NCBI GenBank assembly: GCA_021817045.1
Contig: JAKAWG010000019.1
Span: 1-64,000 of the forward strand
From: Acidobacteriota bacterium
GTDB taxonomy: Bacteria; Acidobacteriota; Terriglobia; UBA7540
Direction of reading: 5' to 3'
Length of the DNA: 64,000 nt
The notes under the pieces were generated by a model. The model made no database searches. It saw nothing but the letters and a program-made list of their open reading frames with translations, and was not told the origin of the DNA. Both the position numbers and the translations under genes were made by a program. This document shows, one piece after another, positions 1 to 9,947 of this stretch; positions within the stretch are counted from its first letter, which is position 1; each line of letters opens with the position of its first letter.

Positions 1-2
1 GG

Positions 3-386
3 GCCACCATCAAGGCGCTGTTCGGCGAGCTGGCATCCAAGCCGGACCAGCCGGCGCGCGTAGCCGCACTGCGGCGCGAGATTGAGGCGGAGATCTGCAA
101 CATCACGCAGCAGTATCAGCTTTACATCCGCAAGTACGTCGAGGTGACGCCGCTGATGCGCGAGGAATGCCTGGCTCCCACCGAAGACCAACGCTGGCTC
201 AACCGAGAATTGAACATGATCGACCGGCAGATCGGCTACAAGACCCGGCTTTTGCTGGAAATGGAGAAGGCATTAGACACCAGGCCCAGCGAACCGCTTA
301 ACGAGGCGGGCGCAGGCCATGGAGAAGCTGTTGGCGAAGAAGGTGGTCGCCGAAAGAAAAGATTGTTTAGGGGGGGCATCGTATAA
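3..386 (+). CDS. Unidentified protein, 3' part only
   Basis: An open frame enters from the left edge and runs to a stop at 384-386, giving at least 127 residues. The translated part is charged and likely helical, with a region rich in Arg, Glu and Gln and a basic tail near RRKKRLFRGG. I recognise no domain. The first in-frame ATG (144) lies inside the continuous frame, so the true start is outside the window. It could be the tail of a phage- or plasmid-like protein, but nothing supports a function. Confidence 0.5.
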   Translation, partial: ATIKALFGELASKPDQPARVAALRREIEAEICNITQQYQLYIRKYVEVTPLMREECLAPTEDQRWLNRELNMIDRQIGYKTRLLLEMEKALDTRPSEPLNEAGAGHGEAVGEEGGRRKKRLFRGGIV

Positions 387-583
387 CTCATTGAAAACAA
401 ATGATAATTTCAACAAGCGATGACCAACAATCTCCCGGAAGCCACTTATCTGATTGATTCCAAACAACTAATGGAAACAAATTGTTGGTAAAGATAAAAG
501 TCATAGAAAACAAGATGGTTATTCGAAAGATTAGAAGAAAACATGGAAATTGTTCGTTCACTTACGGGGCGTTCAGTCGATAC

Positions 584-631
584 CCTCACTCGGCCCTCAC
601 ACACCGCGAGCCGGGTGAGGAGTAAGGGCCG
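584..631 (+). promoter_or_regulatory. Two mutually exclusive stems in the xfp leader
   Basis: The 283-base gap before xfp is AT-rich up to about 560 and then GC-rich. CCTCACTCGGC (584-594) can pair with GCCGGGTGAGG (610-620), an 11-bp stem with one G-U pair. CGGCCCT (591-597) can instead pair with AGGGCCG (625-631), a perfect 7-bp stem. The two share bases 591-594, so only one can form. The second stem ends 10 bases before the GAGGAGG at 641, so a switch could affect ribosome access. Structure is seen; function is inferred. Confidence 0.4.
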
Positions 632-669
632 GAATTTTCGGAGGAGGATCGTGCATAATAAAAGATGCC

Positions 670-3063
670 ATGTCTAAAACAGAATTGCAGCCTAATGCGG
701 TACTCAGCGAAGACGAACTGCGGAAGATCGACGCCTGGTGGCGCGCAGCGAATTACTTGAGCGCGGGCATGATCTACCTGCGCGAAAATCCCCTGCTCAA
801 AGAGCCGCTGAAGCCGGAGCACATCAAGAAACGCCTGCTCGGCCATTGGGGCTCCGACCCGGGACAGTCATTCATCTGGGTGCACCTGAACCGGCTCATC
901 AAAAAATACGATCTGAACATGATTTACGTTTCCGGCCCAGGCCACGGCGCGCCGGCTGTGCTGGCCAATGCGTATCTCGAGGGGACGTATTCGGAGGTCT
1001 ATCCCGAGAAGAGCCAGGACGAGGAAGGAATGAAGAAGTTCCTCAAACAATTCTCCTTCCCGGGCGGCATTGGCAGCCACTGCACCCCGGAAACGCCAGG
1101 ATCTATTCACGAAGGCGGCGAGTTGGGCTACAGTCTCTCGCACGCCTTCGGTGCCGCGTTCGACAATCCTAATCTCATTGTGGCCGTGGCGGTCGGCGAC
1201 GGTGAGGCGGAAACCGGACCGCTGGCGACCTCCTGGCATTCCAACAAGTTTCTCAACACCGTCCGCGACGGCGCGGTCCTGCCAATCCTGCACTTGAACG
1301 GGTACAAGATTGCCAATCCCACTGTCCTCGCCCGCATCTCACCCGAAGAGTTGGAGGACCTGTTTCGAGGATTCGGCTGGACGCCCTACACAGTCGAAGG
1401 ACACGAGCCGGCAACGATGCACCAGCAAATGGCGGCAACGCTCGAGCGCTGCGTCAACGAAATTCGCGCGGCGCAAGACGAAGCGCGCCGGGATAATAAG
1501 AACGGCAAGAACCGCCCGCGCTGGCCCATGATGATTTTGCGGACGCCGAAAGGCTGGACGGGGCCGCCGGAAGTGGATGGCCACAAAGTGGAAGGCTTCT
1601 GGCGGGCGCACCAAGTGCCTATTCCCGACGTGGAGACTCGCCCCGAGCACCTCAAACAACTCGAAGCGTGGATGCGCAGCTACCAGCCGCACCAACTGTT
1701 CGACAAGAGCGGGCGGCTGGTGGAAGAGTTGCGCGATTTAGCGCCGCGAGGCACGCGCCGCATGAGCGCCAATCCCCACGCCAATGGCGGTCTGGTGCGA
1801 ATCCCATTGCGGCTGCCGGATTTTCGTTCTTATGCCCTTCCTGTTCAGCACCCCGGCGCCAGCGAAGCTTCAGCGACGCTCACGCTCGGTGGGTATTTGC
1901 GGGACATCCTCCAATTGAACTCGAACAATTTTCGCGTCTTCGGTCCGGACGAAACAGCCTCAAATCGCTTGCAGGCTGTCTACCAGGCCAGCAAGAAAAC
2001 CTGGGAGGCTACCTTTCTGCCCGAGGACTTGGACGGCAGCGAGCTTGCGCCCGATGGCCGCGTGATGGAGATTCTCAGCGAGCACACGCTCGAAGGGTGG
2101 CTGGAGGGATATCTGCTCACCGGGCGGCACGGCTTCTTTTCCAGTTACGAGGCGTTCATTCACATCATCGACTCGATGTTCAATCAGCACGCCAAGTGGC
2201 TGGAAAAGTGTAAGACCGAAGTGAAGTGGCGCGCGCCCATCTCCTCGCTCAACTTCCTCATCACCTCCGTCGTGTGGCGGCAGGATCACAACGGCTTCAC
2301 ACATCAGGACCCGGGCTTCCTCGACGTCGTCACAAACAAGAGCGCCGAAGTCACCCGCATCTATCTTCCTCCCGACGCCAATTGCCTGCTCAGCGTCGCC
2401 GACCACTGCCTGCGCAGCGTGGACTACGTAAACGTCATCGTCGCGGACAAACAGCCTCACCTGCAGTATCTGGATATGGATTCAGCCATCCGCCACTGCA
2501 CCAAAGGCATTGGCATTTGGGATTGGGCCAGCAACGATCAGGGGGTGGAGCCGGACGTCGTGATGGCGAGCGCAGGCGACGTGGCCACGGCCGAAGCGCT
2601 GGCTGCCACAGCCATCTTGCGCGAGAACTTCCCAGACCTGAAGATCCGCTTTGTCAACGTGGTGGACCTGTTCAAATTGCAGCCTTCGACGGAGCATCCG
2701 CACGGACTAACGGACCGCGACTTCGATACTCTCTTCACCGCCGACAGGCCGATTATCTTCAACTTTCACAGCTACCCCTGGCTCATCCACAAGCTCGCCT
2801 ACCGCCGGACGAACCATGCGAACCTTCATGTGCGCGGCTATAAGGAAAAAGGCAGCATCAATACGCCGCTGGAATTGGCCATTCTGAACCAGGTCGATCG
2901 CTTCAGCCTGGCGATTGACGTAATTGATCGCGTCCCGCGTCTTCGAACTGCAGGCGCGCACGTGAAAGAGTGGCTGCGAGACCAAATCACCGACTCCATC
3001 TCGTACGCCCGCGAGAATGGCATCGACCGCGCCGACCTGGTGAATTGGAAGTGGTCGTTCTAG
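670..3063 (+). CDS. xfp: Phosphoketolase (xylulose-5-P/fructose-6-P)
   Basis: The product is 797 residues, the normal length for this cytoplasmic thiamine-diphosphate enzyme. It splits xylulose 5-phosphate and/or fructose 6-phosphate with phosphate to give acetyl phosphate plus a shorter sugar phosphate. Family signatures are clear: an N-terminal region with SGPGHGAP, the cofactor motif [15 protein letters not shown] (about residues 177-191), the following [12 protein letters not shown], and the C-terminal [13 protein letters not shown] and [11 protein letters not shown] blocks. The ATG at 670 lies about 22 bases after a strong GAGGAGG (641), a long spacing; no better in-frame start is visible. 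Acetate kinase follows on the same strand, so acetyl phosphate can be turned into acetate and ATP. Substrate preference cannot be read from sequence. Confidence 0.96.
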   Translation: MSKTELQPNAVLSEDELRKIDAWWRAANYLSAGMIYLRENPLLKEPLKPEHIKKRLLGHWGSDPGQSFIWVHLNRLIKKYDLNMIYVSGPGHGAPAVLANAYLEGTYSEVYPEKSQDEEGMKKFLKQFSFPGGIGSHCTPETPGSIHEGGELGYSLSHAFGAAFDNPNLIVAVAVGDGEAETGPLATSWHSNKFLNTVRDGAVLPILHLNGYKIANPTVLARISPEELEDLFRGFGWTPYTVEGHEPATMHQQMAATLERCVNEIRAAQDEARRDNKNGKNRPRWPMMILRTPKGWTGPPEVDGHKVEGFWRAHQVPIPDVETRPEHLKQLEAWMRSYQPHQLFDKSGRLVEELRDLAPRGTRRMSANPHANGGLVRIPLRLPDFRSYALPVQHPGASEASATLTLGGYLRDILQLNSNNFRVFGPDETASNRLQAVYQASKKTWEATFLPEDLDGSELAPDGRVMEILSEHTLEGWLEGYLLTGRHGFFSSYEAFIHIIDSMFNQHAKWLEKCKTEVKWRAPISSLNFLITSVVWRQDHNGFTHQDPGFLDVVTNKSAEVTRIYLPPDANCLLSVADHCLRSVDYVNVIVADKQPHLQYLDMDSAIRHCTKGIGIWDWASNDQGVEPDVVMASAGDVATAEALAATAILRENFPDLKIRFVNVVDLFKLQPSTEHPHGLTDRDFDTLFTADRPIIFNFHSYPWLIHKLAYRRTNHANLHVRGYKEKGSINTPLELAILNQVDRFSLAIDVIDRVPRLRTAGAHVKEWLRDQITDSISYARENGIDRADLVNWKWSF

Positions 3064-3088
3064 TGCAAAGGCGGCAGGGAGAGATCGG

Positions 3089-3176
3089 TAGCGCCGCTTG
3101 GAGCCTGCCCTGACGCAGGAAGGGAGCGGCGGCTGTCATCTGAGAAATAACCGGCGATCATAGGCCGCCGCTACAG
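3089..3176. repeat. Dispersed palindromic intergenic repeat, copy 1
   Basis: The segment starts with TAGCGCCGC and ends with a CATAGGCCGCCGCTACAG block that is nearly repeated at 4495-4513 and 9525-9541. The two ends are roughly complementary, as in REP/BIME-like elements. It fills most of the xfp-ackA gap. Confidence 0.6.
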
Positions 3177-3181
3177 AACTT

Positions 3182-4408
3182 ATGAACATCCTGGTCCTCA
3201 ACTGCGGCAGCTCGTCGGTGAAATTTCAACTCATCGAGACAAGCCCGGAGCAGATCGCCGCGCGTTCCGACCGAGTGCTGGCGCGAGGGGCGGTGGAGCG
3301 GATTGGCGAGCCGGAACCGGTGCTGAAGGCTCAGGCCGGCGCGAAACCTGCCGAAAACAGGAAGGTGCAAGCCGCGAACCACGGCGCCGCTCTCGATGTG
3401 GCTTTCGATTGGATGACGTCGCGTGGCGCGCTGAAACATGCCGGCGAGATTCAAGGTGTAGGTCATCGCGTGGTACACGGCGGCGACTACTTTGACCGCT
3501 CCGTGGTAATTGATGAAGCTACGCTCTTGCGGATTCGGGCCTGCAACGACCTTGCCCCCTTGCACAACCCGCACAATCTTGAGGGCTTCTTGGCCAGCCG
3601 CGAGCGCTTGCCCCGAGCGGCCCACGTGGCTGTGTTTGATACGGCGTTTCATCAAACCATGCCGCCGCGCGCCCACCTGTACGGCCTGCCCTGGGCGTGG
3701 TACGAAAGCGGGCGCATCCGCCGCTACGGATTTCACGGCACGTCCCACCGCTACATCATGCACCGCTTCGCTCAGTTGCAGAACGCTTCTCCCGAAACGT
3801 TCAAGCTCATCACCTGCCACCTGGGCAATGGCTGCTCCGCCTGCGCCATTGAGCGCGGGAAGTCTGTGGACACTTCGATGGGGTTCACGCCGCTCGAAGG
3901 ACTTCTCATGGGCACGCGGGCAGGCGATCTTGGAGCCGGCGCCCTTTTGTACATCCTCAAGCTTTTCGGCATGAGTCCTGATGACGCGGAAGAGACGCTG
4001 AACAAGAAGAGCGGATTGCTCGCGTTGTCCGGCGTCTCCGAAGACATGCGCGAGGTCCTCAAGGCCGCCCGTGAGGGCAATGCTCGTGCGAAGACTGCCG
4101 TGGAGGTTTTCTGCTATCGCGTGGCGAAATATGTTGGGGCTTACGCGATTGCGCTGGGTGGCGCCGATGCCGTGATTTTCACCGGCGGAATCGGCGAGAA
4201 TGCGGCGCCAATCCGCTCGGCCATCTGCCGGCAACTGGCTGCGCTCGGAGTGCGACTCGACGAGGAAGCCAACTCGGGCGCCGCCGGCGTCGAACGCGAA
4301 ATCAGCCGCCCGGAGTCGGGCGTACGCGTGTGGGTGATTCCCACTGACGAAGAACGCTTGATCGCTCATGACACGGTCCGGTGCATCCTGGGTCTGCCGT
4401 GCCCGTGA
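3182..4408 (+). CDS. ackA: Acetate kinase
   Basis: The product is 408 residues and reversibly converts acetyl phosphate and ADP into acetate and ATP. The ASKHA-fold signatures are present: N-terminal MNILVLNCGSSSVKF, GHRVVHGG near residue 91, the FDTAFHQTMPP block, RRYGFHGTSHRY (substrate/phosphate region), HLGNGCSACAI, and FTGGIGENAAPIR near residue 330. The start ATG has no obvious Shine-Dalgarno, but homology begins at residue 1. It lies 118 bases after xfp with a repeat between them. Together they form the energy-yielding end of a phosphoketolase shunt; no phosphotransacetylase is seen here. Confidence 0.96.
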   Translation: MNILVLNCGSSSVKFQLIETSPEQIAARSDRVLARGAVERIGEPEPVLKAQAGAKPAENRKVQAANHGAALDVAFDWMTSRGALKHAGEIQGVGHRVVHGGDYFDRSVVIDEATLLRIRACNDLAPLHNPHNLEGFLASRERLPRAAHVAVFDTAFHQTMPPRAHLYGLPWAWYESGRIRRYGFHGTSHRYIMHRFAQLQNASPETFKLITCHLGNGCSACAIERGKSVDTSMGFTPLEGLLMGTRAGDLGAGALLYILKLFGMSPDDAEETLNKKSGLLALSGVSEDMREVLKAAREGNARAKTAVEVFCYRVAKYVGAYAIALGGADAVIFTGGIGENAAPIRSAICRQLAALGVRLDEEANSGAAGVEREISRPESGVRVWVIPTDEERLIAHDTVRCILGLPCP

Positions 4409-4453
4409 GCGCACGACTCCGGAGGAAGCATGAGAAATCGGATCGGGGTTTTG

Positions 4454-4513
4454 TAGCGGCGCTCTGCCAGCGCCGGCTCTTCAACTTCCGACGGTCATAG
4501 ACCGCCGCTACAG
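4454..4513. repeat. Dispersed palindromic intergenic repeat, copy 2
   Basis: The outer ends TAGCGGCG and CGCCGCTA are complementary and enclose an inner GCGCT...AGCGC pair. It lies between the convergent ackA and transglutaminase genes, so it could also stop transcription from either side. It shares CATAGACCGCCGCTACAG with copy 1, apart from one base. Confidence 0.65.
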
Positions 4514-4523
4514 CTCGAGTGCA

Positions 4524-6722
4524 TCACGCCTTCAGGAGTCGATCGAGGAGCGCCCGCATTTGAGTGTTCGGGACAGGTTTGCCGCCGAAGCGGAGCGCGT
4601 TATAGACGCGCGTAAATTCGTCCGCCGCAGGGCCAAGCGGCGAACTGGTAAGAGCGCGCGCAAATTCACGCGGCGTCTGGGCAGGTGATTTCTGAAATCC
4701 GCGCGAGCGGGTGATCTTGAGGAACTGATGGTAACACCGCGCAGCCTGGTTTGGAGGCAGACCCTTTCGGCGCCAACCGAACCTCAACTGCCATCGCAGG
4801 CGCAGCCCGTCCTTCGTGGCGAGCGTGACGTAACCTGCGAGACAGGCAACCAGCAGCGCGAGCGCTGCCAAGAGTTTATGCTGGACGAGACCCTGCCCCG
4901 TCGCGAAAGCCCACCGCGCCGCCCGATCTCGCAGAAGGTCGAAGCGCCGGCGCGCCGCGAGGCGATAGCGCCGCGAGTTGCGGTCCACCTCCCGCGCAAG
5001 CAGGACTTGGTGGGCGAAGTCGTAGTTGATGATCCATTCGTCCCAGAACAGGCTGGCAGCGTCGAGGTAGTCGTCGAACGAGCTCCAAGCCGCGCCTTCG
5101 CCGGGGCCGGCCGGAGTTGGGTCGAACGAAAACCATCCGTACCCTGGGAAGTACACTTCCACCCAACTGTGCGCATCCCGTGCGCGCACCACGAAGTCAC
5201 GACCGATGGGGTTGTATGTACCGGTCTGAAACCCGTTCACAATCCGCGCCGGAACGTTCAAGGCGCGAAGCATCAGCGTCATCGCTGCCGCGAAATAGGC
5301 GCAATAGCCTTTGCGCGACTTGAACAGGAAACTGTCGACAGGATCATTCGGGTTGATTCCGGTCGGGTCGAGCGTATAGCCAAAATTGCGGCGCAGGTAG
5401 TTTCGAATCGCCACGGCGCGGTCGTAATTGTTCGAAGCAGAGCCGGCAACGCTTCGGGCCAGCGCGGTGAGCTTAGGATCTGGACCCGGCAGGCTCAGAT
5501 AATGCAGCCGGATTTCCGGGCCGTAATCTGCGCCGGCGCGCCGCAGCGCATCGGCCGGCGGGCGGCCAAGGTCGGAAACTACCGTGTAAACCACCGGAAC
5601 CCCGGAGTGAGAGGGATCGTGCAAGGATCCGGTCTCGTCCATTCCGAGCGAAGGAAAGTTGCCAAAGATTTCGCGCGGCTGTGCGGCAGCGAACAATACG
5701 TCGGTGGAGAGGCTTGAGAGCAGCACTTGGTAACGAACTGGCCGGTGCGGCCAACTCAGTTGCGCCGCGCGCCACGGCAGCACAAATTTCCCGGGCCAAG
5801 CTGGACTCAGGCGGACCTGCGCGGTATCGTCGTTGTACCAAACTTTGCCCGAAAAGCCAGCCAGCGCGATCCCGCGCCATCGGACACCCTGAAACTCGCG
5901 CGCGTCGCTCCCCACCCTTACCCGCATTACGACGAGGTTCGAACGCTTCACGGCGCCGATTGCCTCCAGGTTTACGCTTTCCGAAAACCCCGTCACGTTC
6001 TGAGTCTGGAGGGCAAGATTGGTAAAGCAGGCCGCGTGATAGCGCGGGATGAGGAAAAACAGCGCTGAGCTTCCCGCGGCGATCCCCAGCGCTAAACCGA
6101 GTGCCGTCATACCCAGAGAATTCTCCACGGCAATCCGGTTGCGGGCCGGGCTCGGATAAGGTCCGCGGGGAGCGTGGGTAGCTGTCTCGATGCCGCGCTT
6201 CAACTCGTAACCGATGAACATCGAGATGGCAAACAGCACATAAAGCGCGAGGCCAAGCAGATACTCCGGGCTCACCGTGAGCACGGCGCTTACGAGCATC
6301 ATCAGGAAGGAAAGCGCCGCCAGATACCCGTAATCGCGATAACGCCGAGCCGAGAAGATTTTGACCACGGTAACGAAAAGAATGAGATGGATGGTCGCGG
6401 AAAGCATCCGGTTGAGCAACTCCGAGCCCGGCGCAAGGAAGAGAAAATCCAAAACGAAGAAGAACAGGTAAAAAATCGAAAGGCGATTGACCGTGCGCGC
6501 TCCCAGGCGATAGCCCGACTCGCCACGCGCATAAGTCCAAAGCTTTACGCCCAGCGCCACGCCGAACAGAACGATTGAAACCGCATCCAGCCGCCCTGTC
6601 CAGGTGAGCGTCAGGAAGCTGACACCCAGCATGAGCAGCAGCGAAATCTCGAAGTAGCGCTGGACGCTGATGTGCGGCGGCTTATCGGTTGAGCGGGCGG
6701 TTTTTAGAGCCAGACGATTCAT
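4524..6722 (-). CDS. TgpA-type membrane transglutaminase-like protein
   Basis: The product is 732 residues. The first about 235 residues contain several hydrophobic helices (DUF3488/TgpA-type). A periplasmic transglutaminase-like core follows, with probable catalytic Cys474 in GYCAYFAAAMTL, His518 in RDAHSWVEVYFPG and Asp in WFSFDPTP. A late membrane helix (LLAALALLVACLAGYV) precedes a cytoplasmic DUF4129-like tail. Relatives act as cysteine peptidases or transglutaminases in the envelope; the substrate is unknown. The start codon directly follows the stop of the upstream glycosyltransferase, so the two are probably co-translated. Many genomes place TgpA with a MoxR ATPase and a DUF58 protein; neither is here. 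Confidence 0.88.
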   Translation of the reverse strand: MNRLALKTARSTDKPPHISVQRYFEISLLLMLGVSFLTLTWTGRLDAVSIVLFGVALGVKLWTYARGESGYRLGARTVNRLSIFYLFFFVLDFLFLAPGSELLNRMLSATIHLILFVTVVKIFSARRYRDYGYLAALSFLMMLVSAVLTVSPEYLLGLALYVLFAISMFIGYELKRGIETATHAPRGPYPSPARNRIAVENSLGMTALGLALGIAAGSSALFFLIPRYHAACFTNLALQTQNVTGFSESVNLEAIGAVKRSNLVVMRVRVGSDAREFQGVRWRGIALAGFSGKVWYNDDTAQVRLSPAWPGKFVLPWRAAQLSWPHRPVRYQVLLSSLSTDVLFAAAQPREIFGNFPSLGMDETGSLHDPSHSGVPVVYTVVSDLGRPPADALRRAGADYGPEIRLHYLSLPGPDPKLTALARSVAGSASNNYDRAVAIRNYLRRNFGYTLDPTGINPNDPVDSFLFKSRKGYCAYFAAAMTLMLRALNVPARIVNGFQTGTYNPIGRDFVVRARDAHSWVEVYFPGYGWFSFDPTPAGPGEGAAWSSFDDYLDAASLFWDEWIINYDFAHQVLLAREVDRNSRRYRLAARRRFDLLRDRAARWAFATGQGLVQHKLLAALALLVACLAGYVTLATKDGLRLRWQLRFGWRRKGLPPNQAARCYHQFLKITRSRGFQKSPAQTPREFARALTSSPLGPAADEFTRVYNALRFGGKPVPNTQMRALLDRLLKA

Positions 6723-7487
6723 TCACGATGCCTTAGCACTTCGCTGCCGGCCTCGGAGGCATTGATAGCCGCCTGTCCAGGCTCGCCAGCGCAGCGCAAC
6801 CAGTTCGCAAAACATGCGGGTTGAGTCGCGAAACAGGTGCACCTTGGTGGCCGGATCATTGTTCCATCGCACCGGAACTTCAACGATTTTCCCGCCGCCC
6901 CGCTTGATAAGGAACAGCAGTTCAGGGTCGAACCCGAAACCGGTAACACGCTGCAGCTCAAAGGCACGGCGAGTGGACTCGCGGCGAAAGAGCTTCATGC
7001 CGCATTGCGTATCGCGCACAGGAAGGCCGGTGAGGGCCCGTACAAAAACATTGAACAGCCTTCCGCTCCACTCCCGGTATGCAGGCTGGCGCACGCCAAT
7101 CAGACCGCGGTCGAGCGCTCGCGATCCCACCGCAACGTCCGCCCCAGACGCTTCAAGCGCTGCAAGCAACTTGTCCGCCTCTTCGATCGGAGCGGAAAGG
7201 TCGGCGTCGGTAAAGAGCACGTATCGTCCGCTCGCTTCGAGCACGCCGCTCCGGACGCTGTACCCTTTGCCACGGTTGGGCTCGTGGCGCAGAACGCGCA
7301 GGCAAGGCCACTGCTCGGCCGCCATCTGCAGAAGCGCCTGCATCCCGTCGGTGGAACCGTCATCCACCACGATGAGCTCGGCGGGAAAAGGTTTCGAATC
7401 AACGTACCGGTGCAGCTTATCGAGAGATTTGCCGATACGTGTCCCTTCGTTGTACGCGGGCACTACGATACTTAAGCATGTCTCCAT
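6723..7487 (-). CDS. Family 2 glycosyltransferase (dolichyl-P-glucose synthase-like)
   Basis: Starting at METCLSIVVPAYN, the product is 254 residues with a GT-A fold. It shows the nucleotide-sugar motifs VVDDGSTDG, the DXD-type FTDADLSAP and the acceptor-side GFGFDPELLFLIKR. This set is typical of dolichyl-/polyprenyl-phosphate glucosyl- or mannosyltransferases, which load a sugar onto a lipid carrier at the membrane. A longer in-frame start at 7529 would add 14 unconserved residues. It lies in a minus-strand run between a TPR protein and a membrane transglutaminase. The sugar and acceptor cannot be deduced. Confidence 0.87.
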   Translation of the reverse strand: METCLSIVVPAYNEGTRIGKSLDKLHRYVDSKPFPAELIVVDDGSTDGMQALLQMAAEQWPCLRVLRHEPNRGKGYSVRSGVLEASGRYVLFTDADLSAPIEEADKLLAALEASGADVAVGSRALDRGLIGVRQPAYREWSGRLFNVFVRALTGLPVRDTQCGMKLFRRESTRRAFELQRVTGFGFDPELLFLIKRGGGKIVEVPVRWNNDPATKVHLFRDSTRMFCELVALRWRAWTGGYQCLRGRQRSAKAS

Positions 7488-7562
7488 TGTGTTTGCCTGT
7501 CCGCGCACACAAGTACCTAAGCCTCGCACCCCGTCATGAGACAGTATCGGCGGGGCATCGAG

Positions 7563-9452
7563 TCAACTTTTGCCGATCTTCTTGAGTGCCTGGCGCGCTG
7601 CCTCGGCCTGCTTGAACTTCGGATTGATCTGCAGAGCCCGCTCGAGTTCCGCCTTGGCGCGAGTTCGATCCCCGAGTCTTTGATAACTAAGCCCGAGATG
7701 ATAACGAATAGACGGGTCGTTGGGCGATTTCTGTATGGCCTTCTCCAGGGCGCTGGCGGCAAGTTGATACTGCCCATTGTAATAATAAGCCCAGCCAAGC
7801 GTATCCTGAGCGGCGGAGGAATCCGGCAAGTTCTTCGCTGCGTCCTGCGCAAGCGACAAGGCAACGGCCGGGTTCTGCTGATGCTGAATAAGAAGATACG
7901 CGAGGTTGTTTTCGACAGGCGGGTAGTCCGGCTGGATTTGCAATACCTTCTGGTAAAGGCCCTGTGCGTCTTGCCACCTTCCCATCTGATCGTTCAACTG
8001 AGCCAGCAGAAGGTAGGGCCGAATGTCGAAAGGAGCGATCTGAATAGCCTGCTTGTAAGTTAATATTGCCTGATCGCGCGCCCCGAGCTCCGTCTGGGCT
8101 TGACCGAGCGCGAAATAACCCTGAAGATTCTTCTTGTCCAGTTGTAGAGTCCGCCTGGCCGCGGATTCGCCTTGATCAAACTGATGGTCAATCTCGTATA
8201 CTTGCGCGAGGATCGCAAAGTAGACGCTGTTCGCCGGGACGCGGGAAATTTGCTGCTTGATTCGCGCGATCGCCGCGTCGGGCTTCTTCTGGATCAGGTC
8301 GATCTTGACCAACTCTTGTAAGGCGGGCGCGTAGGCCGGGTCTTTAATAAGAGCCTGCTCATCGAGCTGCTTCGCTTCCGGGAATCTCTTCTGGCCGGCG
8401 CGAAGCTCAGCGAGCGCAGCGTAACCTGCAGGGCTTTGGGGTGCCATCTGAATGGCTTTTTGAAGGTGGCCTTCCGCAGCGGAGACATCTTTGCGGCCCA
8501 GGTCCGCCTTGGCCAGCAAAACATAGCCGTCGGGCGACTTCGGGAAGAACTTGATGATCTGCTGCGCACTTTCCTCTAGGAGACCGATGTCGCCTTTCTG
8601 AATGGCCAAGCTGGCCAGTGCCCTCTCCGCCGCCAGCATCTGAGGCTGGAGACGAACCGCATCGCGCCATTGACGCTCTGCCAAATCCGCTCGGCCTGTC
8701 ATTCTGAACGCCACGCCTAGGAAGTAGTGCGCGGTGGCGTTCTGCGGCTGGCTTTTCAGTACGGTGCTTAGCGCGGCGATGGCTTCTTGAGGGCGCTCTC
8801 GAATTTCGTCGATTTGCGCTTCAATCAGCAAGCCGCCAAGGTCATTGGGATTGGCCTTCAAAATGTCAGCAACGACCGCTGCCGCGTGATTGACGTGATG
8901 GGTCAAGATAAGCAGTTGCGCGAGGTAGCGTCGCACGGCTAGATCGGAAGGATGATCTTTTTCGAGAGCGGTGAACTCGGCCATCGCTTTGGCGGTTTGG
9001 CCGGTTTGGAAATAGAACTCTCCGAGCAGGAGATAGGCGGCTGGATTTTCCGGCATGGCCTCCTTGGCATCCTTCAGAACCTGCTCGGCCTGGGCTTCTT
9101 TCCCTTCAGCTAGATAAACACGGGCCAGCGCCGCCCTGGGCAACGGATTCTGCGGAGCCACGCTGATCGCCTTCTGAAAGTGGTCTGCCGCCTGCGCCCA
9201 GCGGTGCTCGCGTGCATAAGAATCCCCGAGGGCCATCAACGCTTGCAACGATCCCGGTTGTTCATTGACCGACTTTTTCGGATTCTCTCCAGTTTGTTTG
9301 AATTCTTCGGAGGGCGGCAGGCTAATCCTTGGCACGGCACCGCCTTTTGCGGTCCCTGTTTGGGGGGCAGGCCCCGGTGTGCAATATCCGCTTTGCCCCG
9401 CCATCAACCAAAGCAAGCCCAGGCTGAGAAGCCAAGCTTGGGTCTTCCTCAC
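7563..9452 (-). CDS. Exported TPR-repeat protein
   Basis: The chosen GTG at 9452 is preceded by GGAGGA at good spacing and opens a signal peptide (VRKTQAWLLSLGLLWLMAG), giving 629 residues. A longer frame from 9551 would put the signal peptide internally. After a Pro/Gly-rich linker the protein is almost all tetratricopeptide repeats, recognisable by patterns such as LGDSYAREHRWAQAADHFQKA and LGWAYYYNGQYQLAASALEKA; about 14-16 can be counted. TPR arrays mediate protein-protein contacts, so it may scaffold an envelope or polysaccharide assembly. It heads the operon with the GT2 and transglutaminase genes. The Cys in SGYC is not in a good lipobox. Confidence 0.85.
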   Translation of the reverse strand: MRKTQAWLLSLGLLWLMAGQSGYCTPGPAPQTGTAKGGAVPRISLPPSEEFKQTGENPKKSVNEQPGSLQALMALGDSYAREHRWAQAADHFQKAISVAPQNPLPRAALARVYLAEGKEAQAEQVLKDAKEAMPENPAAYLLLGEFYFQTGQTAKAMAEFTALEKDHPSDLAVRRYLAQLLILTHHVNHAAAVVADILKANPNDLGGLLIEAQIDEIRERPQEAIAALSTVLKSQPQNATAHYFLGVAFRMTGRADLAERQWRDAVRLQPQMLAAERALASLAIQKGDIGLLEESAQQIIKFFPKSPDGYVLLAKADLGRKDVSAAEGHLQKAIQMAPQSPAGYAALAELRAGQKRFPEAKQLDEQALIKDPAYAPALQELVKIDLIQKKPDAAIARIKQQISRVPANSVYFAILAQVYEIDHQFDQGESAARRTLQLDKKNLQGYFALGQAQTELGARDQAILTYKQAIQIAPFDIRPYLLLAQLNDQMGRWQDAQGLYQKVLQIQPDYPPVENNLAYLLIQHQQNPAVALSLAQDAAKNLPDSSAAQDTLGWAYYYNGQYQLAASALEKAIQKSPNDPSIRYHLGLSYQRLGDRTRAKAELERALQINPKFKQAEAARQALKKIGKS

Positions 9453-9470
9453 AACTTCCTCCTTCTCGGC

Positions 9471-9541
9471 TAAAACGGCGCTCTCCGAGCGCCGGAAGTG
9501 GTCAATGTAACGAATCGGCGGTCGATAGGCCGCCACTACAG
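9471..9541. repeat. Dispersed palindromic intergenic repeat, copy 3
   Basis: CGGCGCTCTCCGAGCGCCG forms an inner hairpin, and the segment ends with CGATAGGCCGCCACTACAG, matching copies 1 and 2 with small changes. It lies just upstream of the TPR gene, where it may be part of the transcribed leader. Confidence 0.6.
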
Positions 9542-9547
9542 CACCGC

Positions 9548-9947
9548 TCACCCCTGATAGTAAAACGTGGGATTTTTCAATTTTTCAAGGGCAGTGGTCC
9601 AGATTGCATCCTGATCATCCACCGCGGCCCACTCCGCGAAAGCAGCGCCCCTGCCTGCCCACTGGGCAAATCGTTTGACCGCTGTTCGGTGCGGCTCGGA
9701 ATTTATGAACTCGTTCATGCGCTTCCGGTTCAGTCCAGATGGACAGCGTCCAGAAGTGCCTGTTCGCCACCTTGGCTCGCAAGCCGTAACTGACCACCCC
9801 GGATGAGTGCTTGAGTTGCTTTTCAATGCGCATCGACATTGCCAGAAACGGAATTACATGTCTCCATCCTTTCAACGGAAGGTAGGTGGCCACATGAAGC
9901 AACTCCGCATCGTCACCCGCGGGACTAAGCTTGTTCCATATCTCCAT
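9548..9947 (-). pseudogene. Frameshifted small monooxygenase/DUF3291-like gene
   Basis: The ATG at 9947 has a GGGGAGG Shine-Dalgarno. The first frame reads through VATYLPLKGWRHVIPFLA and FWTLSIWTEPEA, then loses sense. From about 9715 a second frame continues with MNEFINSEPHRTAVKRFAQW and FAEWAAVDDQDAIW to a stop at 9548. The joined product, about 130 residues, resembles small dimeric alpha/beta-barrel proteins of the DUF3291/antibiotic-monooxygenase type, where FWTL-SIW and AVKRF-WA are typical. One single-base indel explains the split. It could be a true pseudogene or a sequencing error. Family assignment is tentative. Confidence 0.6.

Noticed and set aside
3158-4414. 418-residue minus-strand frame opposite acetate kinase
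   Set aside because: The plus-strand product is unmistakably acetate kinase; the opposite frame is open because of high GC.
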